From: Nocardia anocheti
GTDB taxonomy: Bacteria; Actinomycetota; Actinomycetes; Mycobacteriales; Mycobacteriaceae
DNA length: 64,000 nucleotides
Reading direction: 5' to 3'
Assembly (NCBI RefSeq): GCF_029675105.1
Contig: NZ_JAQQFV010000006.1
Span: forward strand, 372,001-436,000
Shown here: in pieces, positions 1 to 7,897 of the stretch
Layout of the letters: each line of letters opens with the position of its first letter
How positions within the stretch are numbered: position 1 is the stretch's first letter
Made by a program: the position numbers and the translations under genes
Notes under the pieces: model-generated
The model's input: only the letters and a program-made list of their open reading frames with translations
What the model was told of the DNA's origin: nothing
The model's database searches: none

Positions 1-295
1 GAGTGCGCGTCGCTGGTCGAACCACCCAGTGGTCCCCGTGAGGTCATGGGGTGCACAGTAGTCGGCCCGCTTACCGATAGTCTGAACATGTGCCGCACAT
101 CCTGTCGATCCGCTCACCGCATCGCGCCGGGCCCGTCGACCGGATCGGGCGGCGCGCCGCGCGCGAGCAAACCGCGCGCGACCGGTTGTGGACAGCGGCG
201 CAGCGCCGGGTATGCCGAGAGGTCGGGGGCATGAGAGGTCAGCGCGCGGAGGAGGCGGTCTGCCGAACCACGGACAACGCTCGGACGGTCACGGC
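1..295. other. Upstream region of pgsA, no supported gene
   Basis: This 295-base stretch has only short Arg/Ser/Cys-rich open frames with no recognisable domain and no convincing ribosome site. A -10-like TAGTCT lies at 78-83. In related genomes ftsK lies upstream of pgsA, but I cannot recognise an ftsK end here. Most likely intergenic. Confidence 0.5.
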
Positions 296-937
296 ATGAG
301 CGTACGACCCGAGGAAGTCGAGCGGGGACTGACGCGGCCGGTCCCGGAGCGGGCCGACACCCACGTTCCCCTGCTCAATATCGCCAATGTGCTGACCATC
401 GCGCGGATCGTGCTGGTCCCGCTGTTCGTGCTGGCGCTGTTCACCGGCGGGGGGCACGACACCCGCTGGCGCGTCGCCGCCGCCGCCATCTTCGGCCTGG
501 CCGCGATCACCGATCGCTTCGACGGGCAACTGGCCCGCAAATACGGCCTGGTGACCGATTTCGGCAAGCTCGCCGACCCCATCGCGGACAAGGCGTTGAT
601 CGGATCGGCCCTGATCGCGCTGTCGATCCTGGGCGATCTGCCCTGGTGGATCACGCTGGTCATCTGCGGCCGCGAGATCGGCATCACGCTGCTGCGGCTG
701 GTGGTCGTGCGGCGCGGGGTCATCCCGGCCGGGCGCGGCGGCAAACTCAAGACACTGGTGCAGTCGGTGGCCATCGCGCTGCTGCTGTTGCCGCTGTCGG
801 GCGCCTACGAGACCGCGGGCATGTGGCTGATGTACCTGGCGGTGGCGCTGACGGTGATCACCGGCCTGGACTACGTCGGCCAGGCGGCCCGGTTGTGGCT
901 GGCCGGTGGCCGGGCGCGCGGTGAGTCCCGCTCGTGA
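296..937 (+). CDS. pgsA: CDP-diacylglycerol--glycerol-3-phosphate 3-phosphatidyltransferase
   Basis: Integral membrane enzyme of 213 aa that condenses CDP-diacylglycerol with glycerol-3-phosphate to phosphatidylglycerol phosphate, the first committed step to phosphatidylglycerol and cardiolipin. The CDP-alcohol phosphatidyltransferase signature D-x2-D-G-x2-A-R-x8-G-x3-D-x3-D is complete at about residues 79-105 (ITDRFDGQLAR then GKLADPIAD). Hydrophobic segments flank it and continue to the C-terminus. ATG 296 was chosen because the N-terminal signature region starts soon after it; the frame stays open back to TTG 188, but that stretch looks non-coding. It ends in a 4-bp GTGA overlap with cinA, the usual actinobacterial ftsK-pgsA-cinA order. 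An inositol-phosphate substrate is less likely given the neighbour genes. Confidence 0.9.
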   Translation: MSVRPEEVERGLTRPVPERADTHVPLLNIANVLTIARIVLVPLFVLALFTGGGHDTRWRVAAAAIFGLAAITDRFDGQLARKYGLVTDFGKLADPIADKALIGSALIALSILGDLPWWITLVICGREIGITLLRLVVVRRGVIPAGRGGKLKTLVQSVAIALLLLPLSGAYETAGMWLMYLAVALTVITGLDYVGQAARLWLAGGRARGESRS

Positions 938-1425
938 GCGATCCGCTCGTCGACGGCGCGCCGGTCGCCGAACTGGTCGAGGCCCTGATCGCGGCGGGAC
1001 AGACCGTCGCCACCGCCGAATCGCTGACCGCGGGTCTGTTGGCGGCTACCGTGGCAGGAGTGCCGGGTGCGAGCGCGGTGCTGCGCGGCGGGTTGATCGT
1101 CTACGCGACCGACCTGAAGAACGGTCTGGCCTGCGTCGACGACGCCGTCCTGCGGACCGACGGACCGGTCGCCGCGTCCACGGCCGAACAACTCGCGGTC
1201 GGCGCCAGACAGCGCTGCGGCGCGGACTGGGGTGTCGGCCTGACCGGGGTCGCCGGACCCGATTCCCAGGACGGGCACCCGGTCGGGACGGTATACCTCG
1301 GATTGGCCGGTCCACGACACAGCGAAGTGGTCCGGTTGAAACTGCGCGGTGACCGATGGACGATCAGGATCGGTGCGGTGCACGACGCGGTGCGGGAGTT
1401 GCTGCGCTGTGTGACGACGAACTAG
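934..1425 (+). CDS. cinA: CinA C-terminal domain protein, nicotinamide-nucleotide amidase
   Basis: A stand-alone CinA C-terminal (PncC) domain of 163 aa. The family deamidates nicotinamide mononucleotide to nicotinate mononucleotide in NAD recycling. The signature TAESLTAG lies near residue 29, and GLTGVAGPDSQDG followed by PVGTVYLGLAG near residues 102-125. It lacks the N-terminal molybdopterin-binding domain of full-length CinA, which is normal for this short form. Start GTG 934 overlaps the pgsA stop by 4 bp, so the two are translationally coupled. Cytosolic. Confidence 0.9.
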   Translation: MSDPLVDGAPVAELVEALIAAGQTVATAESLTAGLLAATVAGVPGASAVLRGGLIVYATDLKNGLACVDDAVLRTDGPVAASTAEQLAVGARQRCGADWGVGLTGVAGPDSQDGHPVGTVYLGLAGPRHSEVVRLKLRGDRWTIRIGAVHDAVRELLRCVTTN

Positions 1426-1433
1426 CCGCGGCC

Positions 1434-1461
1434 GGGAACCACCCGCCGATGCTCGACGTTG
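1434..1461 (+). promoter_or_regulatory. SigE-type ECF promoter before clgR
   Basis: GGGAACC at 1434-1440 (-35) and CGTTG at 1457-1461 (-10), with 17 bp between GGGAAC and CGTT. This matches the actinobacterial SigE/SigH-class consensus. It starts 9 bp after the cinA stop and 56 bp before the clgR start. In M. tuberculosis the clgR-pspA operon is SigE-dependent, so the site fits its context. Assignment to SigE rather than another ECF factor is inferred. Confidence 0.75.
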
Positions 1462-1478
1462 TGCCAGAAAGAGGTGAA

Positions 1479-1494
1479 CACCGCCACGGCGGTG
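1479..1494. promoter_or_regulatory. Inverted repeat in clgR leader, candidate operator
   Basis: CACCGCC-AC-GGCGGTG, a perfect 7-bp inverted repeat ending 22 bp before the clgR start and lying downstream of the SigE-like -10. It could be an operator (ClgR autoregulation is known in the family) or a 5' UTR hairpin. It does not exactly fit published ClgR motifs. Confidence 0.45.
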
Positions 1495-1516
1495 ACACGA
1501 GGTGGAGGAGAACGAG

Positions 1517-1975
1517 ATGACGCTGCTGCGGGAGGCAATCGGGGACAGTCTGCGGCGTGCGCGTCTCGCCCAGCATCGAACGCTGCGCGAGGTGTCGACC
1601 TCGGCGCGCGTGAGCCTCGGCTATCTGTCGGAAGTGGAGCGCGGCCGCAAGGAAGCCTCCAGTGAACTGCTCGCCGCCATCTGCGAGGCGCTGGACGTGC
1701 CGCTGTCGCGGGTGCTGTGGGACGTGAGCACCATCATGGCCGGAGCCGACGGCTCGGCCCCGCGCGAGCCCGCGCTGACCGGTCCGGGCGCCGAACAGGA
1801 GCAGGCCGCGGCCGAGCCCGCGCCGTCTGCCGAACCGGCCGCCACCGAGGAACCCGCCGCCGCCACCGCCAGCGCGGTCGCCGAGCAGGGACCGCGCATC
1901 GGTATCGCCGAGGACACCCGCATCGTCATCCCGGCACCCCGTGCCGAGATGCTGGTACTGGTGAAGGGAATGTGA
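1517..1975 (+). CDS. clgR: Transcriptional regulator ClgR
   Basis: Cro/CI-type helix-turn-helix regulator of 152 aa that activates clp protease genes and the phage-shock (psp) operon in actinobacteria. Residues 1-75 are close to mycobacterial ClgR, including TLREVS, SLGYLSEVERGRKE and SSELLAAIC. The frame is open from GTG 1502, but ATG 1517 sits 6 nt after the ribosome site GGAGGAG and gives the family N-terminus MTLLREAIGD. After the HTH comes an Ala/Glu/Pro-rich linker (about residues 80-130) absent from the 112-aa M. tuberculosis protein. The C-terminus is VKGM rather than the hydrophobic, Ala-containing ClpP-degron-like ends known in relatives, so turnover may differ. Likely SigE-driven. 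Confidence 0.93.
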   Translation: MTLLREAIGDSLRRARLAQHRTLREVSTSARVSLGYLSEVERGRKEASSELLAAICEALDVPLSRVLWDVSTIMAGADGSAPREPALTGPGAEQEQAAAEPAPSAEPAATEEPAAATASAVAEQGPRIGIAEDTRIVIPAPRAEMLVLVKGM

Positions 1976-2121
1976 GAACCGATAGATTCTCCGCAGGCGT
2001 CGAGCGGGCCGGTCACACCGGTCCTGGTGCCGCATGGTGAAGGATAAGCACGTATCTGGTGCGTGACGGTCGCGCACCACCAGTCGCACGAGCGACGCAC
2101 AGATGGAGGCGGGATCAATCG

Positions 2122-2952
2122 ATGGCTAATCCGTTCGTGAAGGCCTGGAAGTACATGATGGCCCTCTTCGATTCCAAGATCGAAGAGCATGCGGATCCGA
2201 AGGTCCAGATTCAGCAGGCTATCGAGGAGGCGCAGCGTCAGCACCAGGCGCTGTCGCAGCAGGCGGCGTCGGTGATCGGCAACCAGCGTCAGCTGGAGAT
2301 GAAGCTGAACCGTCAGCTCGACGAGGTCGAGAAACTCAACGCCAATGCCCGACAGGCCGTCACCCTGGCCGACCAGGCGGCCGCCGCGGGCGACACCGAG
2401 AAGGCGATCCAGTACACCAACGCCGCCGAGGCGTTCGCCGCGCAGCTGGTCACCGCCGAACAGTCGGTCGAAGACCTCAAGGTGCTCCACGACCAGTCGC
2501 TGCAGGCCGCCGCACAGGCCAAGAAGGCGGTCGAGCAGAACGCCATGATGCTGCAGCAGAAGGTCGCCGAGCGCACCAAGCTGCTCAGTCAGCTCGAGCA
2601 GGCCAAGATGCAGGAGCAGGTCTCGGCCTCGCTGCAGCGCATGGACTCCACCCTGTCCGCCCCCGGCTCCACCCCGAGCCTGGACGCGGTCCGCGACAAG
2701 ATCGAACGCCGCTACGCCGACGCCCTCGGCGCCGCCGAACTGGCCCAGAACTCGGTCCAGGGCCGGATGATGGAAGTCCAGCAGGCCAGCATCCAGATGG
2801 CCGGACACAGCAAGCTCGAGCAGATCCGCGCCTCCATGCGCGGGGACGCGCTGCCCACCGGCAACAACAGCGCGGGCGCCATCGACCCGGCCAAGCAGCA
2901 GCAGCCCGCCCAGCCCCCGCAGATCAACAAGGGCCAGGCCACGCAGCAGTAG
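2122..2952 (+). CDS. pspA: Phage shock protein A (35 kDa antigen family)
   Basis: Peripheral inner-membrane envelope-stress protein of 276 aa. It is almost wholly helical coiled coil from residue 25 to 230 and strongly matches the mycobacterial 35-kDa antigen Rv2744c (opening MANPFVKAWKY, then QIQQAIEEAQR and VQGRMMEVQQA). PspA/IM30/ESCRT-III family proteins form scaffolds that stabilise damaged membrane. ATG 2122 was chosen because it starts the conserved amphipathic helix; the frame runs back to 2059 without similarity. The tail is Gln/Pro-rich and probably disordered. It is the second gene of clgR-pspA-pspM, followed by a 14-bp perfect hairpin. Confidence 0.95.
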   Translation: MANPFVKAWKYMMALFDSKIEEHADPKVQIQQAIEEAQRQHQALSQQAASVIGNQRQLEMKLNRQLDEVEKLNANARQAVTLADQAAAAGDTEKAIQYTNAAEAFAAQLVTAEQSVEDLKVLHDQSLQAAAQAKKAVEQNAMMLQQKVAERTKLLSQLEQAKMQEQVSASLQRMDSTLSAPGSTPSLDAVRDKIERRYADALGAAELAQNSVQGRMMEVQQASIQMAGHSKLEQIRASMRGDALPTGNNSAGAIDPAKQQQPAQPPQINKGQATQQ

Positions 2953-2964
2953 TTTGGCGAACCG

Positions 2965-2997
2965 GCCGCGACCGGCCATGGTGTGGCCGGTCGCGGC
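2965..2997 (+). terminator. Intercistronic hairpin between pspA and pspM
   Basis: Perfect 14-bp stem (GCCGCGACCGGCCA, 2965-2978; complement 2984-2997) with loop TGGTG, starting 12 bp after the pspA stop. No T-run follows, so it is probably a partial terminator or 3'-end stabiliser that makes pspA more abundant than pspM. Confidence 0.65.
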
Positions 2998-3115
2998 TCG
3001 GAGTCGCACGGGCGGTCATCGTGGGTGCGTGATTCGGGTGTGTGTCGGAGGGTGGCCGTAGGGTTTCGGGTAGCCGGGGCCGGTCCCGGTGGTTTCGGGG
3101 CGGAAGGAACGGGAG

Positions 3116-3982
3116 ATGAGCGGGAAGACGCGGCGGCAGCGCGCCGAGGTCGTCGAGCCGGGTGCTGTCGTGGAGACGGTGCCCGGTGGTGTGCCCGCTA
3201 CCCTGCGCGGGGTCGGTGAGCAGGCGCTCGTAGCGGTGCGGCGCTGGGCCGATCCGCGCGAACGCGAACTGCGGCGTCGGCGCCGGGCGCGCAGGCGCAG
3301 CTTCCAGTTCGGGACCGCGTCGGGGATCACCACGGTGGGAGCAGTGGGGTTGGCCGTGGTGTCGGCACCCGCCTGGGCTGTGGTCGTCATCGGCGGGGGC
3401 GCGGTCGCGTTCGTCACCGGGACGGCCCTGAGCGCCCGCCGCTATCTCCAACTGCGGGACAAACCACTGCCGCAGGCCGCGTTCGTAGCCCGCAAGTCAC
3501 CGGGAATCCGCTCGGTGGCCCGCCCCCCGATCCAACGCCTCCTCCGCGCCGAACGGGCCCTCCACGGCCTCGGCGCCCAGATCGGCCGCACCCGTCGCCT
3601 CCCCGAGGACGAACTGCGCGACCTGCTCGACACGGCCCGCTCCGGCGCCGCCGCGCTACACGCGCTCGCCGCCGACGTGGTCGCCATGGAACAGGCGGCC
3701 GACACCGTCGGCCGCGCCAACCCGGAGACCGTCGCGGCCCTGAAATCCACCGTCACCGACGTCCTCACCCGCCTGTCGACCGGCGTCGTCGAATACGAAC
3801 AACTCGTCGCCGCCGCGGCCCGCATCCTCGCCGTCCCCGAGGACACCGTCGTCGCCTACCAGTTCAACGGCATCGTCGCCGACCTCCGCGAAGCCGCCGA
3901 CCGCCTCGACGGCTGGGCCCAGGCCCTCACCGAGATGGCCGACCGGGGCCCCGCCACGATGTACCGGGATTCCTCCCGCTAG
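3116..3982 (+). CDS. pspM: PspM-like membrane partner of PspA
   Basis: 288-aa protein in the position of M. tuberculosis PspM (Rv2743c), the membrane protein that holds PspA at the membrane with ClgR. A basic N-terminus (RERELRRRRRARRRS) precedes two hydrophobic segments near residues 72-112 (TASGITTVGAVGLAVVSAP and WAVVVIGGGAVAFVTGTAL). A long Ala-rich helical cytosolic domain follows (about 150-270). ATG 3116 follows GGAAGGAACGGGAG; the upstream in-frame start at 3089 has no such site. No PspN gene follows; the next gene is convergent. Function is inferred from synteny plus topology, not from strong sequence identity. Confidence 0.75.
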   Translation: MSGKTRRQRAEVVEPGAVVETVPGGVPATLRGVGEQALVAVRRWADPRERELRRRRRARRRSFQFGTASGITTVGAVGLAVVSAPAWAVVVIGGGAVAFVTGTALSARRYLQLRDKPLPQAAFVARKSPGIRSVARPPIQRLLRAERALHGLGAQIGRTRRLPEDELRDLLDTARSGAAALHALAADVVAMEQAADTVGRANPETVAALKSTVTDVLTRLSTGVVEYEQLVAAAARILAVPEDTVVAYQFNGIVADLREAADRLDGWAQALTEMADRGPATMYRDSSR

Positions 3983-3991
3983 ACCCATTCA

Positions 3992-4029
3992 CACGGACCG
4001 GTCCCACGACATCGCGGGACCGGTCCGTG
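3992..4029. terminator. Bidirectional terminator, pspM / carboxylesterase
   Basis: Perfect 14-bp inverted repeat, CACGGACCGGTCCC at 3992-4005 and its complement at 4016-4029, with a 10-nt loop. It lies between the convergent stops at 3982 and 4037, as expected for a shared factor-independent terminator without a strong T-tract. Confidence 0.75.
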
Positions 4030-4036
4030 CTGCTGT

Positions 4037-5530
4037 TCACGCCCGGGGGATGGCTTGGCGGAGGGCGGCGAGTTCGGTGGGGCGCAGGTTGGTGACCGTG
4101 GAGGATTCGGGGGAGTCGAAGAGGCGGACGTGGGGGGATTCGGGGGTGTAGGTGGGCCAGGGGGCGGTGCCGTCGGTGGCGAAACGGGCCCAGGCCGTGT
4201 GGATTTCGGTGGCCAGGGTCTGGGGTGGGATCGGGCCGGTGAGGGTGTGGGCGGCGGAGAGGGTGTCGAAGACGAACGGGATCTCCAGGACGTGGCAGGC
4301 GCCGAGGCCGGGAAGTTCGGTGGGCCAGGCGAATTCGTAGACGTGGGTGGATGCGCCCGCGGCGTTGGCGTCGGCGAAGTCCAGGGTGCCGGAGCGGAAA
4401 CACCAGTCGGTGAGGATCGCGTTGAAGATCTCCGGCGGGGTGGCGTCGTGGCGCTGGGTCGAATACGTCTGCGCCACCGTGGGATCGATGCCGTAGCGGG
4501 TGAGGACAAACGGCAGGGTGTCGGCGGTGATCCCGGCGGCCAGGCCGGTCGGCACGGTGAAGAAGCGGAACTCGTCGGCGGTGGTGCCGGTGATCAGCGG
4601 CACCGCGCGTTCGGGATGGGCGGCCAGGACCTCGGTGGCGGGGCCGGGCACGATGTCGTCGTCGCGCACCGGGAACAGGCTCATGATGCCCAGGCCCTGC
4701 TCGATCACGGTGGCGCCCCAGCGCTGCGGATCGGGGTCCATCATCACCGCCAGCGCCACCGCGTTCTGCGCGGTCCGCAGCTCGTCGGGCCCGAGCGCGC
4801 CGAAAGCGGCGGCGGTCGGCGCGATCCCGAGTTCCTCGGCCAGCGCCGCCGACACCCGACGCGCGTCGTCGGGATCGGCGGCGACCGCCCCGTTGGCGCT
4901 CTGCACGATCGCCCGGCGGAACAACCCGGCCGACTGCGGCGCCGCGATCAACGCCGCCACACTCATCCCGCCCGCGGACTCACCGAAGATCGTCACATTG
5001 TCCGGATCGCCACCGAACGCGGCGACGTTGTCGCGCACCCAGCGCAGCGCGCAGAGTTGATCGTGCAGACCACGATTGAGCGGCGCGCCCTCGAGCACGG
5101 CGAACCCGGACACCCCGAGCCGATAGTTGATCGACACCAGCACCACACCGTCGCGCGCGAACGCGGTGCCGTCGTAGATGGCGCGGGCATTGGACCCGCG
5201 CACGAAGGCCCCGCCGTGGATCCACACCAGCACCGGCAGGCCGCTCGCCGCCGGGTCCGGGGTCCACACGTTCGCGTTCAGATACTCGTCGCCGGGAATC
5301 CCGTCGCTGCCCAACAGCGCGTGGATCGGCGCCGGATAGGGCGACTGCACGCAGGTGGCACCCATCTCGGCGGCTTCACGGACCCCCTCCCACTCGGGTG
5401 CGGGTTCGGGCAGCTGGAACCGCCGCGGCCCGACCGGGGCCGCCGCGTACGGCACTCCGAGAAATCGGCTGACACCGTTCTCGGTGCGTCCGCGAATAGC
5501 GCCACCGGCGATTGTGACGATCGGTTCCAT
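4037..5530 (-). CDS. Type-B carboxylesterase
   Basis: Alpha/beta-hydrolase of 497 aa in the carboxylesterase/lipase type B family, hydrolysing esters of unknown physiological identity. The nucleophile elbow GESAGG is near residue 189, the oxyanion loop is WIHGGAFVRGS near residue 106, and the likely catalytic His is in CHVLEIPFVF in the C-terminal third. The frame is open back to 5710, but ATG 5530 follows AAGGAGGAGCCC and gives the family N-terminus with GGAIRGRTENGVSRFLGVPYA. No signal peptide is visible, so it is probably cytosolic. It stands alone, convergent with pspM. Confidence 0.9.
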   Translation of the reverse strand: MEPIVTIAGGAIRGRTENGVSRFLGVPYAAAPVGPRRFQLPEPAPEWEGVREAAEMGATCVQSPYPAPIHALLGSDGIPGDEYLNANVWTPDPAASGLPVLVWIHGGAFVRGSNARAIYDGTAFARDGVVLVSINYRLGVSGFAVLEGAPLNRGLHDQLCALRWVRDNVAAFGGDPDNVTIFGESAGGMSVAALIAAPQSAGLFRRAIVQSANGAVAADPDDARRVSAALAEELGIAPTAAAFGALGPDELRTAQNAVALAVMMDPDPQRWGATVIEQGLGIMSLFPVRDDDIVPGPATEVLAAHPERAVPLITGTTADEFRFFTVPTGLAAGITADTLPFVLTRYGIDPTVAQTYSTQRHDATPPEIFNAILTDWCFRSGTLDFADANAAGASTHVYEFAWPTELPGLGACHVLEIPFVFDTLSAAHTLTGPIPPQTLATEIHTAWARFATDGTAPWPTYTPESPHVRLFDSPESSTVTNLRPTELAALRQAIPRA

Positions 5531-5727
5531 GGGCTCCTCCTTGCGAGTGAGCCCGATTATGGCCGCCGACCCCCGCCCGGGTGTCGGCTTTGGCACCGCG
5601 GTCTCGGGGTGAACCCTGATCTCCACCCGGATATCGGTGCTGACCTGGTGATTTATCGGCAGCGCAATGGAAGCATCGAGGACACGGATCGTCGGACGGC
5701 GGTCGCGCAACCGGCAAGGAGCTCATC

Positions 5728-5904
5728 ATGGTCTGGAAAATCATCGGCATGGTCGTCGTCGCGGTGATCGCGATCTGGATCATCGGCGCGCTGATCAAGG
5801 CCCTGCTGCCGATCCTGGTGATCGCCGCCATCGGCACCGGCGTCTACCTGCTGTACAAGGCGGTCACCGGCGCGAACGAGCAGAGCCCGCTCAGCAAGCA
5901 GTGA
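5728..5904 (+). CDS. Small (58 aa) membrane protein
   Basis: A 58-residue frame starting ATG 5728, preceded by AAGGAGC at 5716-5722, and ending in SKQ-stop. Residues 1-45 are strongly hydrophobic, probably two tightly spaced transmembrane segments around a single Lys (ALIKALLP), followed by a polar 12-residue tail. This resembles the short hydrophobic membrane proteins common in actinobacteria. No function can be assigned. It lies upstream of the PIG-L gene and is divergent from the carboxylesterase. Confidence 0.7.
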   Translation: MVWKIIGMVVVAVIAIWIIGALIKALLPILVIAAIGTGVYLLYKAVTGANEQSPLSKQ

Positions 5905-5922
5905 CCGGTCGGTGGCCGCGCC

Positions 5923-5928
5923 TAGCAT
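5923..5928 (+). promoter_or_regulatory. -10 box of leaderless PIG-L gene
   Basis: TAGCAT followed by exactly 7 nt before ATG 5936. The start codon would then be at or next to the +1 of the mRNA. No Shine-Dalgarno sequence precedes this ATG. Confidence 0.5.
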
Positions 5929-5935
5929 GGGCGAA

Positions 5936-6646
5936 ATGGAGCAGCTACCCGAGGACTGGCAGCGCGGTCTGGTGATCGTCGCGCACCCCGACGACATCGA
6001 ATACGGCGCGGCCGCCGCCGTCGCCCGCTGGACCCAGCAGGGCAAGGACATCCGCTATCTGCTGGTCACCCGGGGTGAGGCCGGAATCGCGGGCATGCCG
6101 CCCGCCCAGGCCGGTCCGCTGCGCGAGATCGAGGAGATCGCCGGTGCCCGTGAGGTGGGCGTGCACACCGTCGAATTCCTCGACCATCCCGACGGCCGCA
6201 TCGAAGAGGGCCTGGCCCTGCGCCGCGATCTGGCCGCCGCGCTGCGCAGGCACCGCCCGGAAATGGTGGTCCTGTTCAACTTCGGTGACACCTGGGCACC
6301 GGGCTTCGTCAACAGCGCCGATCACCGCGCCGTCGGCCGCTCGGCCATGGACGCCGTGTCCGACGCGGGCAACGAATGGATCTTCCCCGAGCTCGCCGAG
6401 CTGGCCCCGTGGTCGGCGCGCTGGGCCGCGGTGATGGGTCCGGTGGCGACGCACGCGGTCGATGTCGGGGGATTCCTCGAACAGGCGCGCGCGTCACTGT
6501 CGGCGCACCGCCGCTATCTGCAGGTGCTCAGTCCGGTGCCGGTCGAAGAACAGGTGCGCGCCATCGTCGAACGGGCGACCGGGCCGAGGGACGGATTCCC
6601 CGCCGAGCACGCGGTGGGCTTCGAGCTGTTCACCTTCGCCGGCTGA
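5936..6646 (+). CDS. PIG-L family deacetylase
   Basis: 236-aa zinc-dependent LmbE/PIG-L N-deacetylase, the fold of MshB and Mca of mycothiol metabolism. The metal-binding motif AHPDD is at about residues 17-21, and the second metal His is in NSADHRAVGR near residue 125. Substrate is unknown; the length is shorter than MshB (about 300 aa), so MshB itself is unlikely. Two ATGs (5927 and 5936) are possible; 5936 was preferred because TAGCAT sits 7 nt before it. Downstream lies a glycosyltransferase gene, so a sugar-amide substrate is plausible. Confidence 0.82.
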   Translation: MEQLPEDWQRGLVIVAHPDDIEYGAAAAVARWTQQGKDIRYLLVTRGEAGIAGMPPAQAGPLREIEEIAGAREVGVHTVEFLDHPDGRIEEGLALRRDLAAALRRHRPEMVVLFNFGDTWAPGFVNSADHRAVGRSAMDAVSDAGNEWIFPELAELAPWSARWAAVMGPVATHAVDVGGFLEQARASLSAHRRYLQVLSPVPVEEQVRAIVERATGPRDGFPAEHAVGFELFTFAG

Positions 6647-6691
6647 GCACCTCGACGGCCTGCCCCGATGCGGTGTGGCAGGCTGTGGCGC

Positions 6692-7840
6692 ATGCGAATT
6701 GCCGTGGTGGCCGGGCCCGATCCGGGGCATGCGTTTCCCGCGATCGCGTTGTGTCTGCGATTGCTGGCGGCGGGCGACGAGCCGGTGCTGTTCACCGGCC
6801 CGCGCTGGCTCGAGCCCGCCCGCGCGGCGGGGATCGGCGTGCGCAGACTCAAGGGCCTGGCCCCCCGCGCGGTCGACGACGACACCGACGCGGGCGCGCG
6901 CATCCACGAACGCGCCGCCCACATCGCGACCGAGAACCTGCCCGAACTGGGCGCCATGCTGCCCGACCTCATCGTCTCCGATGTGCTCACCGCGGGCGGT
7001 GGCATGGCCGCCGAGCGGCTGCGGCTGCCCTGGGTGGAACTGTCCCCCCACCCGCTCTACCTGCCCTCCCGGGCGTTGCCGCCGATCGGCAGCGGCCTGG
7101 CACCGGGCGAGGGCGTGCGCGGCCGCATGCGCGACGGCGTCCTGCGCACGATGACCGCGCGTGCCGTGCGGAACGGGCATCGGCAGCGCGGCGCGGCCAG
7201 GGAGAGCATCGGCCTGCCCGCCGAGGACCCCGGCCCCACCGCCCGACTGGTCGCCACCCTGCCCGCCCTGGAGGTGGAGCGCCCGGACTGGCCCGCCGAC
7301 ACCCACGTCGTCGGGCCGCTGCTGTGGGAGCCGACCGACGCCGTACTCCCGCTGCCACCGGGCGGGGCCCCGCTGGTGATGGTGGCGCCCTCCACCGCCC
7401 ATACCGGGGTGGCCGGGATGGCCGAGACCGTCCTCGATGGCCTGACCGGGCTCGACGTGCGGGCGGCGATCTCGACCCTGGACACCCCGCCCGCCGAACT
7501 GCCCGCCTGGGCCACCGCGGGCCTGGGCCGCCAGGACGAGCTGCTCGGCCACGCGGCGGTGGTCGTCGGTGGCGGCGGACACGGGCTGCTCGCCAAATCG
7601 CTGTCGGCGGGTGTCCCGGTGGTCACCGTGCCCGGCGGCGGGGACCAGTGGGAACTCGCCAATCGCGCGGTCCGCCAGGGCAGTTCGCTGCTGGTCCGCC
7701 CGCTCACGCCCGAGGCGGTCGGCGACGCGGTCCGGCGGGTGCTCGACGACCCGGCCTTCACCGCCGCGGCGCGCCGGGCGGCCGAGAGCGCCGCCGAGGT
7801 CGAGGACCCGGTCGAGATCTGTCACCGAGCCGCCCGCTGA
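6692..7840 (+). CDS. GT-B glycosyltransferase, Rv2739c-like
   Basis: 382-aa putative UDP-sugar glycosyltransferase of the MGT/UGT class. The N-terminal Rossmann half starts MRIAVVAGPDPGHAFPAIAL. The C-terminal half has the donor-binding stretch GGGGHGLLAKSLSAGVPVV then PGGGDQWELANRAVRQG (about residues 291-335). It occupies the place of M. tuberculosis Rv2739c, a possible transferase upstream of the DUF3046 gene and recA. The acceptor is unknown. Start ATG 6692 aligns with the first beta strand; an earlier ATG at 6668 lacks support. A weak -10 (CAGGCT) lies 7 nt before it. Confidence 0.8.
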   Translation: MRIAVVAGPDPGHAFPAIALCLRLLAAGDEPVLFTGPRWLEPARAAGIGVRRLKGLAPRAVDDDTDAGARIHERAAHIATENLPELGAMLPDLIVSDVLTAGGGMAAERLRLPWVELSPHPLYLPSRALPPIGSGLAPGEGVRGRMRDGVLRTMTARAVRNGHRQRGAARESIGLPAEDPGPTARLVATLPALEVERPDWPADTHVVGPLLWEPTDAVLPLPPGGAPLVMVAPSTAHTGVAGMAETVLDGLTGLDVRAAISTLDTPPAELPAWATAGLGRQDELLGHAAVVVGGGGHGLLAKSLSAGVPVVTVPGGGDQWELANRAVRQGSSLLVRPLTPEAVGDAVRRVLDDPAFTAAARRAAESAAEVEDPVEICHRAAR

Positions 7841-7884
7841 GCTCCCGCGTCGCGGCGGCACCGGCGGTGGTCACCGAGCGCGAG

Positions 7885-7890
7885 TATCTT
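7885..7890 (+). promoter_or_regulatory. -10 box of leaderless DUF3046 gene
   Basis: TATCTT followed by 7 nt before GTG 7898; no ribosome-binding sequence. A leaderless start is inferred. Confidence 0.55.
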
Positions 7891-7897
7891 GGGCAGC

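Noticed and set aside
46..299. Short frames upstream of pgsA
   Set aside because: No ribosome site, no domain, Arg/Ser/Cys-rich composition of random GC-rich DNA.
5936..6646. PIG-L gene as mshB (mycothiol synthesis)
   Set aside because: Protein is shorter than MshB and I see only the general AHPDD and DHR motifs; no mycothiol genes adjacent.
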